From NCBI GenBank assembly GCA_963693365.1, contig CAVNZM010000001.1, positions 7,192,001-7,256,000 of the forward strand: 64,000 bases of DNA. The letters run 5' to 3'. Under the pieces are notes generated by a model that had not been told where the DNA came from, searched no databases, and saw nothing but the letters and a program-made list of their open reading frames with translations. The stretch is from Amoebidium appalachense (lineage: Eukaryota; Ichthyosporea). Position 1 is the first letter of the stretch. Each line of letters starts with the position of its first letter. Positions 38,590 to 60,880 of this stretch are shown here, piece by piece. The translations under genes were made by a program, and so were the position numbers.

Positions 38590-39208
38590 GGAGAAAGAGA
38601 GAAAGAGAGGGGGGGGGGGAGACTCTTGAAGAAAAAGAGAGAGAGAGAGATAGAGAGAGAGGGAGACAGGGGGGGGGGGGAGGGGAGGGAGGGAGAGACA
38701 GAGAGAGAGGGGGGGGGGGGGGAGAGAGAGAGACGGGGGGGGGGGGGGGGGGGGAGATAGAGAAACTGAGGGGGGGGGGGGGGAGAGAGAGAGAGAGAGA
38801 AAGGAGAAGAGACGAGACAGAGGGAGAAGAGAGAACTTCAGAGAAACGAAATAAAAAAAAAGCATACACATCATTTACACATGACATTGCGTGTACACAC
38901 CCGTAGGCACGAGGGCTTAGGTGGTGTGCATGTCTGTGAGTGTGTGTGTGTGCCACGGTCGAGTGCGTGTGTGTGTCTTTATGTATGTATGTGTGTCTGT
39001 GTCTGTGTCCGACTCGCTCAGTGTCTCTCTCTCTCTTTCTCCCTCCCTCCTTTCCACCCCCCTCCCTCTCTCCCTCTCCCTGTGCGTTCTCTCTCTATTT
39101 CTCCCTCTCTCTCCCCCCACCCCACTAACTCTCTCTCTCTCTCTCTCAATTCCTCCCTCCCCCAACCCCTCTCTCTCTCTCACTTTCCCTCTGTGCGTTC
39201 TCTCTTTC

Positions 39209-39276
<68 letters not shown>

Positions 39277-39377
39277 CTCTCTTTCTCTCTCTCTCTCTCC
39301 CTCACTCCCCAGAGTCTCTCTCTCTCTCTCTCTCCCTCCCTCCATCACTCCCTGACTCCCTCCCTCCCTCCCTCCCT

Positions 39378-39470
<93 letters not shown>

Positions 39471-40540
39471 TGTGTGCATGCCTGTACGTGCATGTCGGCG
39501 CGTGTGTGTCTGTCTGTGTGTGTGTGTGTATGTGTGTGTGTGTTTGTGTGCACACGTACGCGCGCGCGCGCGTGTGTGTGTCACAGTGTGCTTCTTGTGG
39601 TTGTATACGTGTCTTGAGTTTGTGTGTGAGTGTCTGTGTGTGTTCACATGTGTGCACCGTGTGCCTACGAGTTCATAGTGTGATGTGCCTGTTCATCCTT
39701 GTTTCTTATTTCGGCACTTTTATGCAATCTTGCCATCAGGTATAGTTCCCTGTGCGCTAATACAGTGACTGTCGCCTCGCTCGGGTCAGGTACGGCACTT
39801 AACTATGCTGCCCTTCACGACAAGCCGGAGGTGGTGAAACTGCTTCTTGGCAGAGGTGCAAGCTTGAACGTCACTACGGACTTTGGCAAGGTGCACGTGG
39901 ACATTGACTGTCAACAAACCCTCCCCCCCTCCCCCCCCCCCCGGCCCTTTCCCCCTTCCTCCTCCCCCCCCCCCCCCCCTCCCCCAACAGACACACACAC
40001 ACGCAAACACATTGTTACAAAACCCCTCTCTCCTAGATTTTAGGTGTCTCTATTGCATGCTTTTGCTCTTCCTGGTTTCCACATCAGGTTTAATGTGTTT
40101 CTGTTGCTCCTGCCGGCCATCCCCAACTCCCAAACATACATAGCTATCAGCCCCAGCCTGGCCCTATCTCTCTACCTGACGGGCTTTATGCCCCTCTGCT
40201 CTCTGCTCTCTGCTCTCTGCTCTCTGCTCTCTGCTCTGACTACATGCACTCTCACGGTGCAAAACTTCTTCTGACTGTCAGCCACTATACCCACAGCCAT
40301 GAAATGCCATGCAGTGTTAACAATTTCCGACGATATTAATGTATATGCACCCATGCTACAGCTACCGCTCTGAAGGTCCTGGTTATGATACTACACCGTG
40401 CACTTTGCGACGCTAGCCAATCATTAGTAGCACAAAAAATACTGGAAGGTGACGGATCACAGGGGTTACTGGGCCATTTCGCTTATTCAAATATCCCTAC
40501 AGTTGCGCTTCTGTCTCTAACCCCCTCCCCCCCTCCCCCC

Positions 40541-40571
<31 letters not shown>

Positions 40572-40924
40572 AAAAAAAAAAAAAAAAACACACCCTCTCC
40601 TCCCTTTCCTTTCCTGTTCATCTTGCACAGGAAAATGTTCTCCACGGAACTGCAGGCTTACTGCCGGACTCGAGTGTTGAGCAGAAAGGGACAGCCATGG
40701 GTGTCCTGCTGCAGCAAGAAAGAATCAAGGAGCTCTTTGAGTCTAGGAACAGTCAAAAGGCAAGCAGTCACTCATCTTGAATCAGGTGTATACGTGAAAC
40801 ATGAAGCTGCACCTTGCCAACATCGACTTGCATGTGGGCTTTTTGAAACTTTCCGATGGGGGGAGTGGGTGCCCCGGGGGAGCCTCGTGTGTACGGGCCC
40901 GTCTGCCTGCCTCCTGCCTCCAGG

Positions 40925-40967
<43 letters not shown>

Positions 40968-41002
40968 CCCGCCTCCCTGCCTGCCTACCTGCCCGCCTCC
41001 CT

Positions 41003-41061
<59 letters not shown>

Positions 41062-44000
41062 ATAGCGGGTGCACAGGGGTCACGAGTGATGGGCTGATGA
41101 TGATGCTTGTGGCCCTAGGGCATGTATTAAAACAACCCTTATCTGGAGGGAGAGAGGGGCAGGGGGGTGATGATATGTTTGTGACAATTGGTGCCCTTAC
41201 AGTTAACGCCGATCGAAGTTGCAGCACAGGATGGGCAGGTTGAGGTTGTTCGCATGCTTCTGGCGGCGGGCGCTAATATGGTAGGGCCACACAATGGTCC
41301 AAAGCAACTCCTCATGTAAACGTCTTCCCAGTTGTGAAGCGATTTACATAATTTGCGCACACTTGTCATTTCCTCTTCTACGTTGAGTCCCGTGCCGCAT
41401 TCCAAGCCTTGTTACACAGACTTACATGAAAAATCTGTCACAAGTTATGCACTCGACACCTTGAACTTCTGTTTAGTCCACTCTCACCACAGGTGCATGT
41501 CAAATTTGCACGGGCACGCGCACGTCGTCCATGCACAGGTTGTTGGGAGCCAACAATTATGGGCGCACACCTCAAACGTCGGCACGAATGCACGTGTATT
41601 AGCTGCACATACTGTGAAGGAAGAGATCTAGGGAGTATTACAAACTTTTATGCAAAACACGGACACACATGCACACATACGCACGAGGTCTCCTAGCAAC
41701 CCCCCTCCCCTCCCCCTCCCCCCACCACCACCAAAAATCATGTGGTTACAGTAGAAGCTGTAAGGATTCCTCTGTGGGTCAGACTGTCCTAACAGTGTTG
41801 TGATTTCGTGTGTCTCGAGTCGAGAGCAGGGTCGACTGAGTGAACGGGACGAATCAGATGAGAAAATGCCATTCACTATGATTACAGTGTAGTGTAGTAC
41901 TATGTTACAGAAGTGTAGTTTTAAACGAAGGCATGCATTTGTCCTGACGATGACAATGCCTTCAGGGTAGGATAGGCGCTGCTATTGACATGTATGATTA
42001 TGACTTTTTCGATGAGGATGACGACTGGTCCAAGAGGAACCCCCGCAAGGTGAGCATGGGCGGATATTGAATGCATATGCCTGGCTTCTCATTCATTTCT
42101 CCATGGTTATGTGTTTTGCATTTAAGCTACTATGATATATCATATGCTTGGCACTTTGACATGTTTCCCGTTGTTATTTTGTTATAACAAACGTTCGCCG
42201 TTGCCAGTAATATGAACTGGAGGAGATGATCCAGCCTATTTTAGACGGCGTTCACATTTGTTGATTTTCAGTGCATGTCATCCAATCCCTATTGGTAACA
42301 TTTTCTATTCTACACCAGGCATCAGGTACCGCAAAAGCCAAACGGTGGGGCGCAAGTGCACCGAAGGTGAAGCGCGCAGCACAACCGGCACAGCAGCCGG
42401 CACAGGCAAAACAAGCCCAACAGGTTGGTGCATCTGGGAAACCTTTGGAATTCAACAACCCAAATAACATCCAGCGTGACTACAGCAGGAAGAGCCAAGG
42501 AAAGATTAAGAGGACCTAGGAGGACCACGAAGAAAGGGAGAGCGAAGAAAGTGAGAAGAGGCGAAGAATGGAGCAGGAGGGAAAAAAGGAGAATAATGAG
42601 AAAGAGAAAAGGCAAAGGGAGCAGGAGGAAATAGAAAGAGAAAATCACAAAAAAGAGAGAGAAAAGAGAAAAATGAGGGAGGAGGATGAAAAAAAGGAAA
42701 ATAAAGAGAGAGAAAAGAGGACAAGGAGGGAGGAGGATAAAGAAAGGGAAAATAAGAGAGAGAAGAGAGGAAAAGGAGGGAAGAGAATAAAGAAAGGGAA
42801 AATAAAGAGAGAGAAGAGAGGAAAACGAGGGAGGAGAATAACGAAAAGGAAAATAAAGAGAGAGAAAAAAGGCAAAAGAAGGACGATCTAATGAAACACG
42901 TGAAGCTGGAGCCGCAGCAGCAAGATGAAGGAAACGAATTTTCAGAGAATGCTTTGTGGTGCACAACAGACAACTTTTTGCAGGAGTGCATGGTTGGAGT
43001 GGGTCAGTTTGGACTTATTTACAAGTACCAGAAACCGGGTTCGGAGGAAAGACACATCCTCACCGGCCGACGGATCATAAATCTGGCCGATGACGTCGAC
43101 ACACAAACGGATCCCGTCTTGGTGGGGCTGACTCACCCGAATGTTGCTACCGTTCTCGGCTACAGCAAAGTCCACGGGATACCTTCCACCCTAGTTTACG
43201 ATCTCGCTGAATACCGCACCCTCGAGCGTATTCTGAAACCGGACTCTGAATCGGCGGGATTTCATTTAGGTCGCTGAGGGTTCGCGTCCTCGCCGGATTG
43301 GCTCGCGGGTTGTCCTTTTTACATTCCCGAAACCTGCTCCACGGCGATGTGTGTCCATGCAACATTGTGATCACGTCCGATTGGGTTCCTAAGCTGTTTG
43401 ACGTCGGTTTGGCTTTGGGTCGGTGGGAACATGATGATGAGGTGTGGCAGAAAAACACTGATTACACGTGCCCCACCCTCATGCGTAAGAGAGAGAAGCG
43501 GCCGAAGTACGACCAAAAACACGACAGCTACTCGTTTGGCGCAGTGGTGCTTTCTGGGCTGAGTGGGAAGCTCGATTGTGATTTGCGCCACGAACTTGAC
43601 CCATACAGTGTACAGCCACGCGCCGACCTCAACTTTGACGTTGAAGGTGCTTGCCCCCCCTACTCACCCTCCCCCCCTTGCCCCCCCCCCCCCCCCCCCC
43701 CCCCCCCAAACCCCCCACCCCCCCTTTTTTTTTTCCTCTCACCTTTCCCAGAACTAAGACTTCTAAGTGTTTGCCCTGTCACTCAGTCGCCGACCACTTG
43801 CACTTCGAATTAGCCTCTTGGATTTAACCCCTCATCTCTTTTCCCCTAACCCCTCTTAAGAGGTGCACAGACCCACTTGTACTGTTAATGTGTGCTGCTA
43901 GGACTACGGTCTGTTTATCTTAGCAAAGGCAGGGGCCCACTACTCGTACGCTGGCCACCATCCCTTACACACCTGCACATGTAAAAAAAACCCCAAACTC

Positions 44001-44643
44001 GCGTAAATTTTCCTGGAAAATATCATCTTGCTATGCCAGCTTTATGACACATATTTATCCTGTTAGCTTCGTGCACTGTCAAACGCTCACCATACACCCC
44101 ACAGTGCACCCCCGTCTTTCCGAGCCCTTCCCCCAAGACCTCCAAACAGTCCTTCGCCACTGTGCCCGTGTTTGTGCATCAGAGGACTACCACTGCCGCA
44201 AACTAGTGTCGGCACAAACCCCCACCATAAACAAAAAGGAGAGGTCCAATCTGCCGGCTATTTTTGCCCACCTCCCTCCTGTAACCAATCAGCCCGCACC
44301 GTGTGCTGCATGCCACATTTACAAAGAACAGTGCTAGGGTGCAGTGTGTGAAGGGACAGGGCCATTGGCTGTGTGCTAGCCCATGCCTGACCAGCCAAAT
44401 TGAGGTGCTGCCCTCCCCCTCCCCCTCCCCCCCCCCCCCCCCCCCCCTCGCTTGCTGTCTAAGGCTTTCCCCTCCACTTTTCCCCTCTGAAATTGCTTAC
44501 ATCTCCACACTTGTCCAATTAGGATCACCCCCTGCTACCACAGTCTAACATCATGAACATATATGTCCACCCCCCCCCCCCCGCCCCCCTTCCCCTACCT
44601 CCCCCCCCCCCCCCCCCCCCCCTTCCTCCCTCCCCCTCCCCTC

Positions 44644-44689
<46 letters not shown>

Positions 44690-44751
44690 GTGACACACAC
44701 ACCCGTCCTTTGGCCGAGCAGTTCTCTAACTTGTCGAACTGCTGATCGCTT

Positions 44752-44786
<35 letters not shown>

Positions 44787-45008
44787 TTCCCTCCCCCCGC
44801 TCCTCTCGACAACCCGTTTGCTTTCCTACTCCGAGACTCCCACACCCATACTCCTTCCTGCTGCCTGACATACCTTCCACAGCTGGCCATCCCGAAAAAA
44901 GTGTGTCTGCAATGTGTTGTGTGCAGAGACTGCTACAGTATGGATGACCTGCGCACAGTGGAAGCCCTGAGGCCACAGCTCAAGGCTTATGAGGATGCCC
45001 GCTGCTGA
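37477..45008 (+). CDS. Ankyrin-repeat / coiled-coil / IRAK-like kinase protein, disrupted
   Basis: Exons: 37477-37575 (exactly 33 codons, one ankyrin repeat, TPLHRAAAHGW), 38020-38166 (TPLHDACHNGHPEVVEMLL), 39790-39890 (ALNYAALHDKPEVVKLLL), 40631-40759 (GC donor), 41203-41280 (TPIEVAAQDGQVEVVRMLL), 41966-42049 (acidic), 42319-42423, 42520-43646, 44138-44205, 44883-45008 (TGA). The large exon encodes a Lys/Glu/Arg coiled coil, then a kinase-like domain: Gly loop VGVGQFGLIYKY, HGDVCPCN in place of HRD.K..N, DVG in place of DFG, and HDSYSFGAVVLSGLSGK. HGD is typical of IRAK-type TKL kinases. No clear VAIK lysine is present, so a pseudokinase is likely. Problems: TAG at 42517 unless a 96-nt intron is removed; one-base frame losses near 42750 and 43255; and a phase conflict between exons 38166 and 39790. 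Upstream exons were not found. Confidence 0.75.
38215..38790 (+). repeat. GA-rich purine tract in ankyrin-gene intron
   Basis: Nearly pure purine with G runs, interrupted by short (TG)n near 38338-38370 and (CA)n near 38535-38570. It begins about 50 bp after the 38166 splice donor. Confidence 0.95.
39020..39590 (+). repeat. CT-rich pyrimidine tract passing into (TG)n
   Basis: (CT)n, (CCCT)n and C runs reach to about 39433, then (TG)n with (CG)n islands to about 39590. The strand composition is the opposite of the purine tract just upstream in the same intron, so the two could pair into a large intronic hairpin. Confidence 0.9.
40194..40237 (+). repeat. Heptamer tandem repeat (CTCTCTG)n
   Basis: About six tandem copies of a 7-bp unit lie within the intron preceding the 40631 exon. 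Confidence 0.9.
40540..40588 (+). repeat. C-run joined to A-run
   Basis: About 25 C are followed directly by about 27 A, 40 bp before the acceptor at 40630. The same C-then-A junction occurs at 11790-11821, 12115-12157 and 45870-45919, and in G/T form near 1540-1573 and 5800-5849. Confidence 0.9.
40921..41060 (+). repeat. (CTGC)n tetranucleotide array
   Basis: About 140 bp of CTGC units with a few CCGC and CTAC variants, inside the intron that starts with the GC donor at 40760. Read as protein it gives only LPACLPAC repeats and is not coding. Confidence 0.95.
42520..42890 (+). repeat. Coding minisatellite (about 48-bp unit) for a charged coiled coil
   Basis: Purine-rich units of about 48 bp encode a Lys/Glu/Arg repeat of about 16 residues, for example ENKEREKRTRREEDKE. 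One unit near 42741-42760 has AATAAGAG where its neighbours have AATAAAGAG, and the frame changes there. Low-complexity coding sequence of this kind gains and loses bases easily. Confidence 0.7.
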
Positions 45009-45866
45009 AAAAGGAGCGACACCTGGTGGTTTGCTTCTCTGCTCTTATTTGGTCGCTGTTCTTCTTGGGGGGGTTTTTTTTTGGTTCTTGTGAACTGGAC
45101 TTTGGTTCAACTTGGGTGGCATAGCTTAGAGAACTTTGAGCTGATTCAATGTACTTTTGCGTGGATTGCCATTATGCGTTGTTATTTGACAAAGGGTTAT
45201 TTCCTAATCCCGTTTTGTGACTTGGTTTGTGACATTTTTTTCTGTAGATGTACTGTGCACACCGATGGGTTTTGTAGGATGATGGTGCAACCACTTGGTG
45301 AGAGAACGGGAGTCTTTAAAGGGGGGCCCTAAAAGGAGGGCAGGGAAGGAGGAGGGGGTGAGGGGGGCGGGGGGTGGGGGGGGGTAGGGGGGGGGGGTGG
45401 GGGGGGGGTAGACGTTCTTTCAAATTATTCAACATAATGTGTGCTTTTACTCCGTGCTACATGGTATCGACCAGTATGAAGCTGTTAATCATGTGGATAG
45501 CTTCAAAGGGGGCCTTTGGTTAACAGTTTCCCAAGGGCTCTCTTTTCAAAATTTGTAAGTGCATTCTTTGTTTCTCGGGGCTATGGGGTTGGTGAGGTTT
45601 ACACCTCTTTTTGCAACTGCTTGTTTGCAGTATACTTAAACATCGATACTTAAATAGGAGAGCTCGAGATTATTTGACCCTTGCATCTTAGCAATCCAGT
45701 GAGGAAGAATAAATCCAGTGTTTATGTACATGTGCCCCATCAAAGTTTTTGAGCCAACTACCTCGTGACGTATCCGATTCTGGTATGCCTATAAAACTGG
45801 TCCCGTGCGAAAATTACTCTTCTCCGCGCCACATTTATATCCCCTCCGTCCCTCCCCAATCCCCCA

Positions 45867-45909
<43 letters not shown>

Positions 45910-46009
45910 AAAAAAAAAAGAAAAGAAAAAAGAAAAAAAAGAAAAAAAGCCGTCTTTCCTACCCTATCCCATCTCGTAATCAGTATTAGTGTTTTAGGGT
46001 TCATATCAT
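45009..46009. other. Convergent intergenic spacer
   Basis: This lies between the stop codons of the ankyrin/kinase gene (plus) and the coiled-coil gene (minus). It probably holds both 3' untranslated regions. G runs lie at 45360-45410 and a C/A composite at 45870-45919. An AATAAA at 45708-45713 could be the plus-strand polyadenylation signal. No further gene was seen. Confidence 0.5.
45708..45713 (+). promoter_or_regulatory. Candidate polyadenylation signal AATAAA
   Basis: A canonical hexamer 700 bp after the ankyrin/kinase stop codon, in the right orientation. Position alone supports it. Confidence 0.25.
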
Positions 46010-56100
<10,091 letters not shown>

Positions 56101-56362
56101 TTTTGAAGCGTTTTCTTTTTCTTTTCTTCCTTTCTCTGCTTGTATGTGATACGCATATGTGCGGACTTGTGTTGGTGGTGGTGGTGGTGTGTATAGGAGA
56201 AGGGACGGGGGGAGGGGAGGGGAGGGGGGGGGGCGGGGGGGGAGGGGGGGAGGGGGAGGGGGGAGGGGGAGGGGATATCAGGCTCCTCCCTTGACATGAG
56301 ACGGAAACCAAATAGTAGGCGATACTAGGCAATGGGGAGACGGGGAACGGCGAGGGGGGGGG

Positions 56363-56405
<43 letters not shown>

Positions 56406-58720
56406 CGGGGGAGGTAAGGGGGGGCATGGCCAGAATGGAGCTGCTGAAAGCACAGAGCGGGTAGGTTGTGTGTCCGTGGGCTGAGGGGAGGGGGAGGGAA
56501 AGAGGGGGGAAGGGGGTGAAGGGAGGGGGGTAAGGGAGTAAAGAAGAGAGGGATAGGAGAAAACATCAAGGAAGCAAATCAAAGGAGTGGGTTGAAATCA
56601 ATAGGTGGGGAAGGGATAAGGGTCGGAGCAGCGGAAGGGGAGGGGGGGGGGGGGGGGGGGGAGGGGGGGAGGGGAGGGGGGAGGGGAGGGGGGGAGGGGG
56701 AGGGGGGGGGGGGGGGGGGGGGGAGGCAAACGAGACGCGGATCTTGGTCCACGTTCTATATCTCCGTGTTCCCCGTTTATTCTACTGAAGGTGTATGAAA
56801 CATAAACTGCTTGTGAGCTGGTAGAAATCTCCAACGTTTGAGTTGGTGCAAGCATGCATATGTAGGTTCAAGATGCGTAGGCATATGACATATACATGTG
56901 CTAACAATGTAGAGGTTGGGCCCTACATGCATGTAAAAAGGAAAGATAAACTCTTCAAGAGAGCTTACCGAAGTCAAAGTTGAGTCACACATGTACATAG
57001 TCATGATCACAGCCTTGCTCCGAAGTCTGAGCTGCCCACTCAGTGAGCAGGCTCAGCTGGAGCCTCAGAGGGACGAATTGATGAAGGATCAGAAAGTTTC
57101 CCGCCATTTTTGAGGGCCTGATGCGTCATCCTCCAATCATATGAAACGTCTCAACGGGAATATCTGATTGGACAGGAATGACACAAACCCACAACTTGAG
57201 CTAAACGGTGTGGCACGTTGCAACTTGCAATTGCATCTTATTACGTAAGCGGTGCCCGAACTCAAAGTTGTTTCAATCTTAATTCTAAACAACTATCGTG
57301 AAGAGCTTTATGCTATTCTTCGTAAATATTTACGATTTTTGTTATTTAGTCAAGAATGGTTTCAATATAGAACCTTCTACATTTTGTGGTCCTGGTGATT
57401 CTGGCTGGGTGCACAAGAATTGTCACATGCCGCGAATTCCCAAAAAGGCATGCATCAATGCTAGGTTTACGGAGAACTGCCAGCCTCGGCCGTGTACAGG
57501 CCAGTTACTGTAGGCTGAAGCTTCAAATTGCCAAGACATTATTCGTCTGTAATCGAAAATTTTGCAAAATATTTTTTCAATAAACTTTTCACTGTATGTT
57601 GCGTTTTGGATAAATGGAAAAGAAGATAGATAGATACGGAGAGATCGATACTTCCTGCTAATAGATAGTCAAGGGAGAACGGTTTTGTGTAGGCAAGTTC
57701 TGAGGCAACTATTTCGGCGACAGTAAAACGAAATTCCAGCTGATATGCCATTTGCAAAGTTCAAATGCCAGTTAAGATTTGCATGGAAGAAAAGTAATTA
57801 AATTCTCACGCATTATTTCACTCTATAGACAGAACAGATATATTTACCTGCCGTTCGAAAGTTCAGCGATCACCTTACACAGTAAAATAAAAGAAGCACG
57901 CAAGCTATTTACATCGCTCTGTTGGAAGCTTCATTTTATCCTTTTAGGCCTGTTTATTGGCTTGGCTCGAGATTACGTTTATGTCGATGGTGCAAGTATA
58001 TTAGTCTTTTGTGTATACTCTGTCAAAATACTTTCTTGTTTCAACACGGTGGGATCTAGGAGCTAACAGCACCATACTGTTACGTCACATTGACAGACTA
58101 CATACACCTTGGGCCATTCCCAAGCAGCCAAGTTCCGGACGCACAAAAGTGCACATGCGTGCGCCTGCAAAGCCAGTTCTGCCTTGTGTGGTTCCGTGCA
58201 TTTGTTACAGAATCTGATCTTAAATCCCATTCACATTTGACGCACTTGGTAACTCGACGAGAATGAAAGCTATCAGGTATGGAAGGCAAAACATTAGAGC
58301 ATAGTCCTTTTTTTTGTAACTTAACCGCAAAGTTGACACCACACACATTGGCCCACCATTGCAGGGCACAGTTTTTTTCCACAAAGTCTTGTCAGCAACC
58401 TTTACCGTGCCACGTCCTGCAGCGCTTGAATCGGCTTCACAGTGAACACTGAAGATATAAGTGATATGAAGATACCTTCTTGCAGGGCCATGTTAGCAAT
58501 CAACTCGGTATTGTCCATAATACTTTTCGATGTCAAGATGAACTCCACTGTTCCATGCAGATGGAAAAACTCAGTTGTTCCAAGCAGATGGACTCTCACC
58601 TCCCGATGCTTCCCCCAGCAACCCACCCCCTGCCCCTCCCCTTCCGCTCCCCTACGCACCCCACCCTCCCCTTTCGTTCTTTTATCGCACCCACTTCTAA
58701 TCCCTTCTCCCCACCTACAG
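56101..58720. other. Divergent intergenic region between coiled-coil and lectin genes
   Basis: 56200-56730 is G-rich (GGGA and G runs). From 56760 to about 58700 the sequence is ordinary, without microsatellites. A minus-strand GTAAGC donor at 56971 follows a short open stretch and could mark a 5' untranslated exon. The first exon of the lectin gene (signal-peptide start) should lie between about 58400 and 58700, but no candidate fits the required phase. Confidence 0.5.
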
Positions 58721-60119
58721 TACCATCGTTGCATGTGCCGTCCTGGGCCACCAGGCGGCCGCTGCCCCCATCGACGATTTTAACATGGATGACTTGGAGC
58801 TTTTCGATATGATGGCCGCCCCCACTCCCATGATGACAGACATGCCTATGCCTGAGCCTGTGCCCGTGCCTGTGAGCATACAGCCGGGAATGACCTCTGG
58901 TGGTCTGATACCTATTGTGGGCGGCCAGGGCCCCCCAGGTGCAGCCCCCCCAGTACCCAACGTTGGAAGTGCACCTCCTGGGGCACCCCCTCAGGGCAAG
59001 CCGGCTATTGGCGGTAGGTCTAGCCCCAGTGTTTTACTTTTGTGGTGCTTTGCACTTTGTTTGCCTCTTATATTATATTTAATGCTGGTTTTTGCCTCTG
59101 TGGTTGATGTTGCTTGATCCAAGTGGGTTGTATGGACCGTCCTAAAGCAAAGCCGTACGAGTTTATGCCGTGAAACGAAACGCTAGACCGCTAGAGAGTA
59201 CCGAGTTTGACTTGTTAGGTTAAATAAGGGCACGCCTCATCTTTTCTGTACGTAAGTGTGGGCAAATGCTGATTTGTGAGATACCCTGAGAGCTAACACG
59301 AGAACATTTTGCAGCAACCGTCGGGCAGTCAATCCTGTGTCCCCAGGGCTGCGGCGTGTTCTCTGTGTGCGGTGAGCGTGGCTGCCAGTGTGTCAACGCG
59401 AACTACGAGTTCATTGACAAGAACAACCCGAACGGTGGCTGCAGGCGTACGTATTCACTCCATGGTAGTTTGATACGCTGTGTAGGCCCGATTATCTCCT
59501 TGTTTTGATTTTTCGCTAGAGTGGATGAACTAACAGTGCATGTGCTCACATGAACAACTGTAACAAGAGCTACACTTTATGGTAATGCTATCATATGGAA
59601 CACATCCCCCATTAAGCTTGCACATTAAACCCGACATATCTTGTGTGAGCTGCCACAATATTTCTTCACACGCCAGGTTTGCCTTTTTTGTGTGTGTCCA
59701 GCGCCACCCAGAACAGCCTACTCCTTTTCCGTCTCCCTTAACTCTGTGAACTGTTTGTGTTTGTGATACTAACACCCGTTCCACCCACAGTCAAGCCCCC
59801 TCCCAAGCTTCAGCAGAAGAGCTCAGGCAAGTGCCTCGACTACAGCCTCAACCTTGTCGACTGCGGTGGCGCCCCATCGTTCTCATACGTTATGGGCACA
59901 CTCAGAACAACCGAGAACCCTCCCCGCTGTGTGGGTCTGCGAAATGACAATGACTCTGGTGTTATTCTTGCTCCATGCAATGGAAAGAATCAGGATTGGG
60001 TTTCGAACGACGGCATGTATATCCTTGGCGGTACGCAGTGTCTTACGTTTTCATCGTCCCTGTACGCCGGATCGTGCTACGGCACCGATGACCAGAGGTG
60101 GATTCTTGGGTCGAAGTGA
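58721..60119 (+). CDS. Secreted EGF-like / ricin-B-lectin-like protein, first exon unresolved
   Basis: Exons 58721-59013, 59315-59446 and 59791-60119, with phases that agree. The first readable exon starts TIVACAVLGHQAAAAPIDD, which looks like the end of a signal peptide with its cleavage region. An acidic Met-rich and Pro/Gly-rich stretch follows (MPMPEPVPVPVS). Exon 2 is a compact Cys-rich module (CPQGCGVFSVCGERGCQC), EGF-like. Exon 3 has KCLDYS, a VDCGG segment, NQDW, TQCLTF and DDQRWILGS, the pattern of one beta-trefoil ricin-B lectin domain. Such proteins are usually extracellular and bind sugars; the ligand here is unknown. It ends at TGA 60117, though GTGAGT at 60116 could instead be a splice donor leading to exons near 61050. 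Nothing suggests a catalytic toxin chain. Confidence 0.75.
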
Positions 60120-60842
60120 GTCTAGGTGCGGATGGTTGTAGTGTTGGCACTTGTCACTGACTGATAAATACTCTTCGACTACGTCATACATGAAAAATAG
60201 TATCACTAAAAGGATATCGGATCAGATATAAATGTATACGTCACATACATGCCTGTAACAACACGGGCCTGGAGTGTGATCGGTTACAAATGTATACTAC
60301 AATCTAATTATGTTAGTATGAACGAATTTATGCATGCCAGGAGGTTTATTGCAAATATTAGCCTGTGTTCAATGCAGTAATACATTGGTTCGCGGGACCT
60401 ACTTTCTGCTCTGCCAGGTCCAGGCTGGGATAACGCAGCCCATATATAGAGGAAGGTTAAGAGCACTTATGTTTGTCGTGTGACAAAATAACGAGCTCTC
60501 TGCTAGCTAAAAAAAATCGGCTAGCTTTAAAATACAGGCATCCAACAAATTTAATTGGATTGGGCATCTTAGCAGCCAACAGTGACTGGACTGAACACGT
60601 GCTCTCCTGTGTTTAATTATGCAAACTTTCCCCGGCCCGTATCGATTCATTCAATACATAAACACATGGCCGCGGCCACACATGTATGCACTTTGCACAC
60701 TCACACAGACACACGAACACACTAAATAGTATCATCCCTCCCCCCCCTTCTCTTGCGCCCCATCTATCACTTATAAAGGGCTCTAATATTAATCTCTTCG
60801 TTGTTGAAGGACAACCAACACTACCGACTATACCGGGAGGAA

Positions 60843-60880
<38 letters not shown>

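Noticed and set aside
42517-42519. TAG read as a sense codon (variant genetic code)
   Set aside because: Only one example exists, and a spliceable intron or pseudogene explains it. The other genes end in TAA or TGA without internal TAG.
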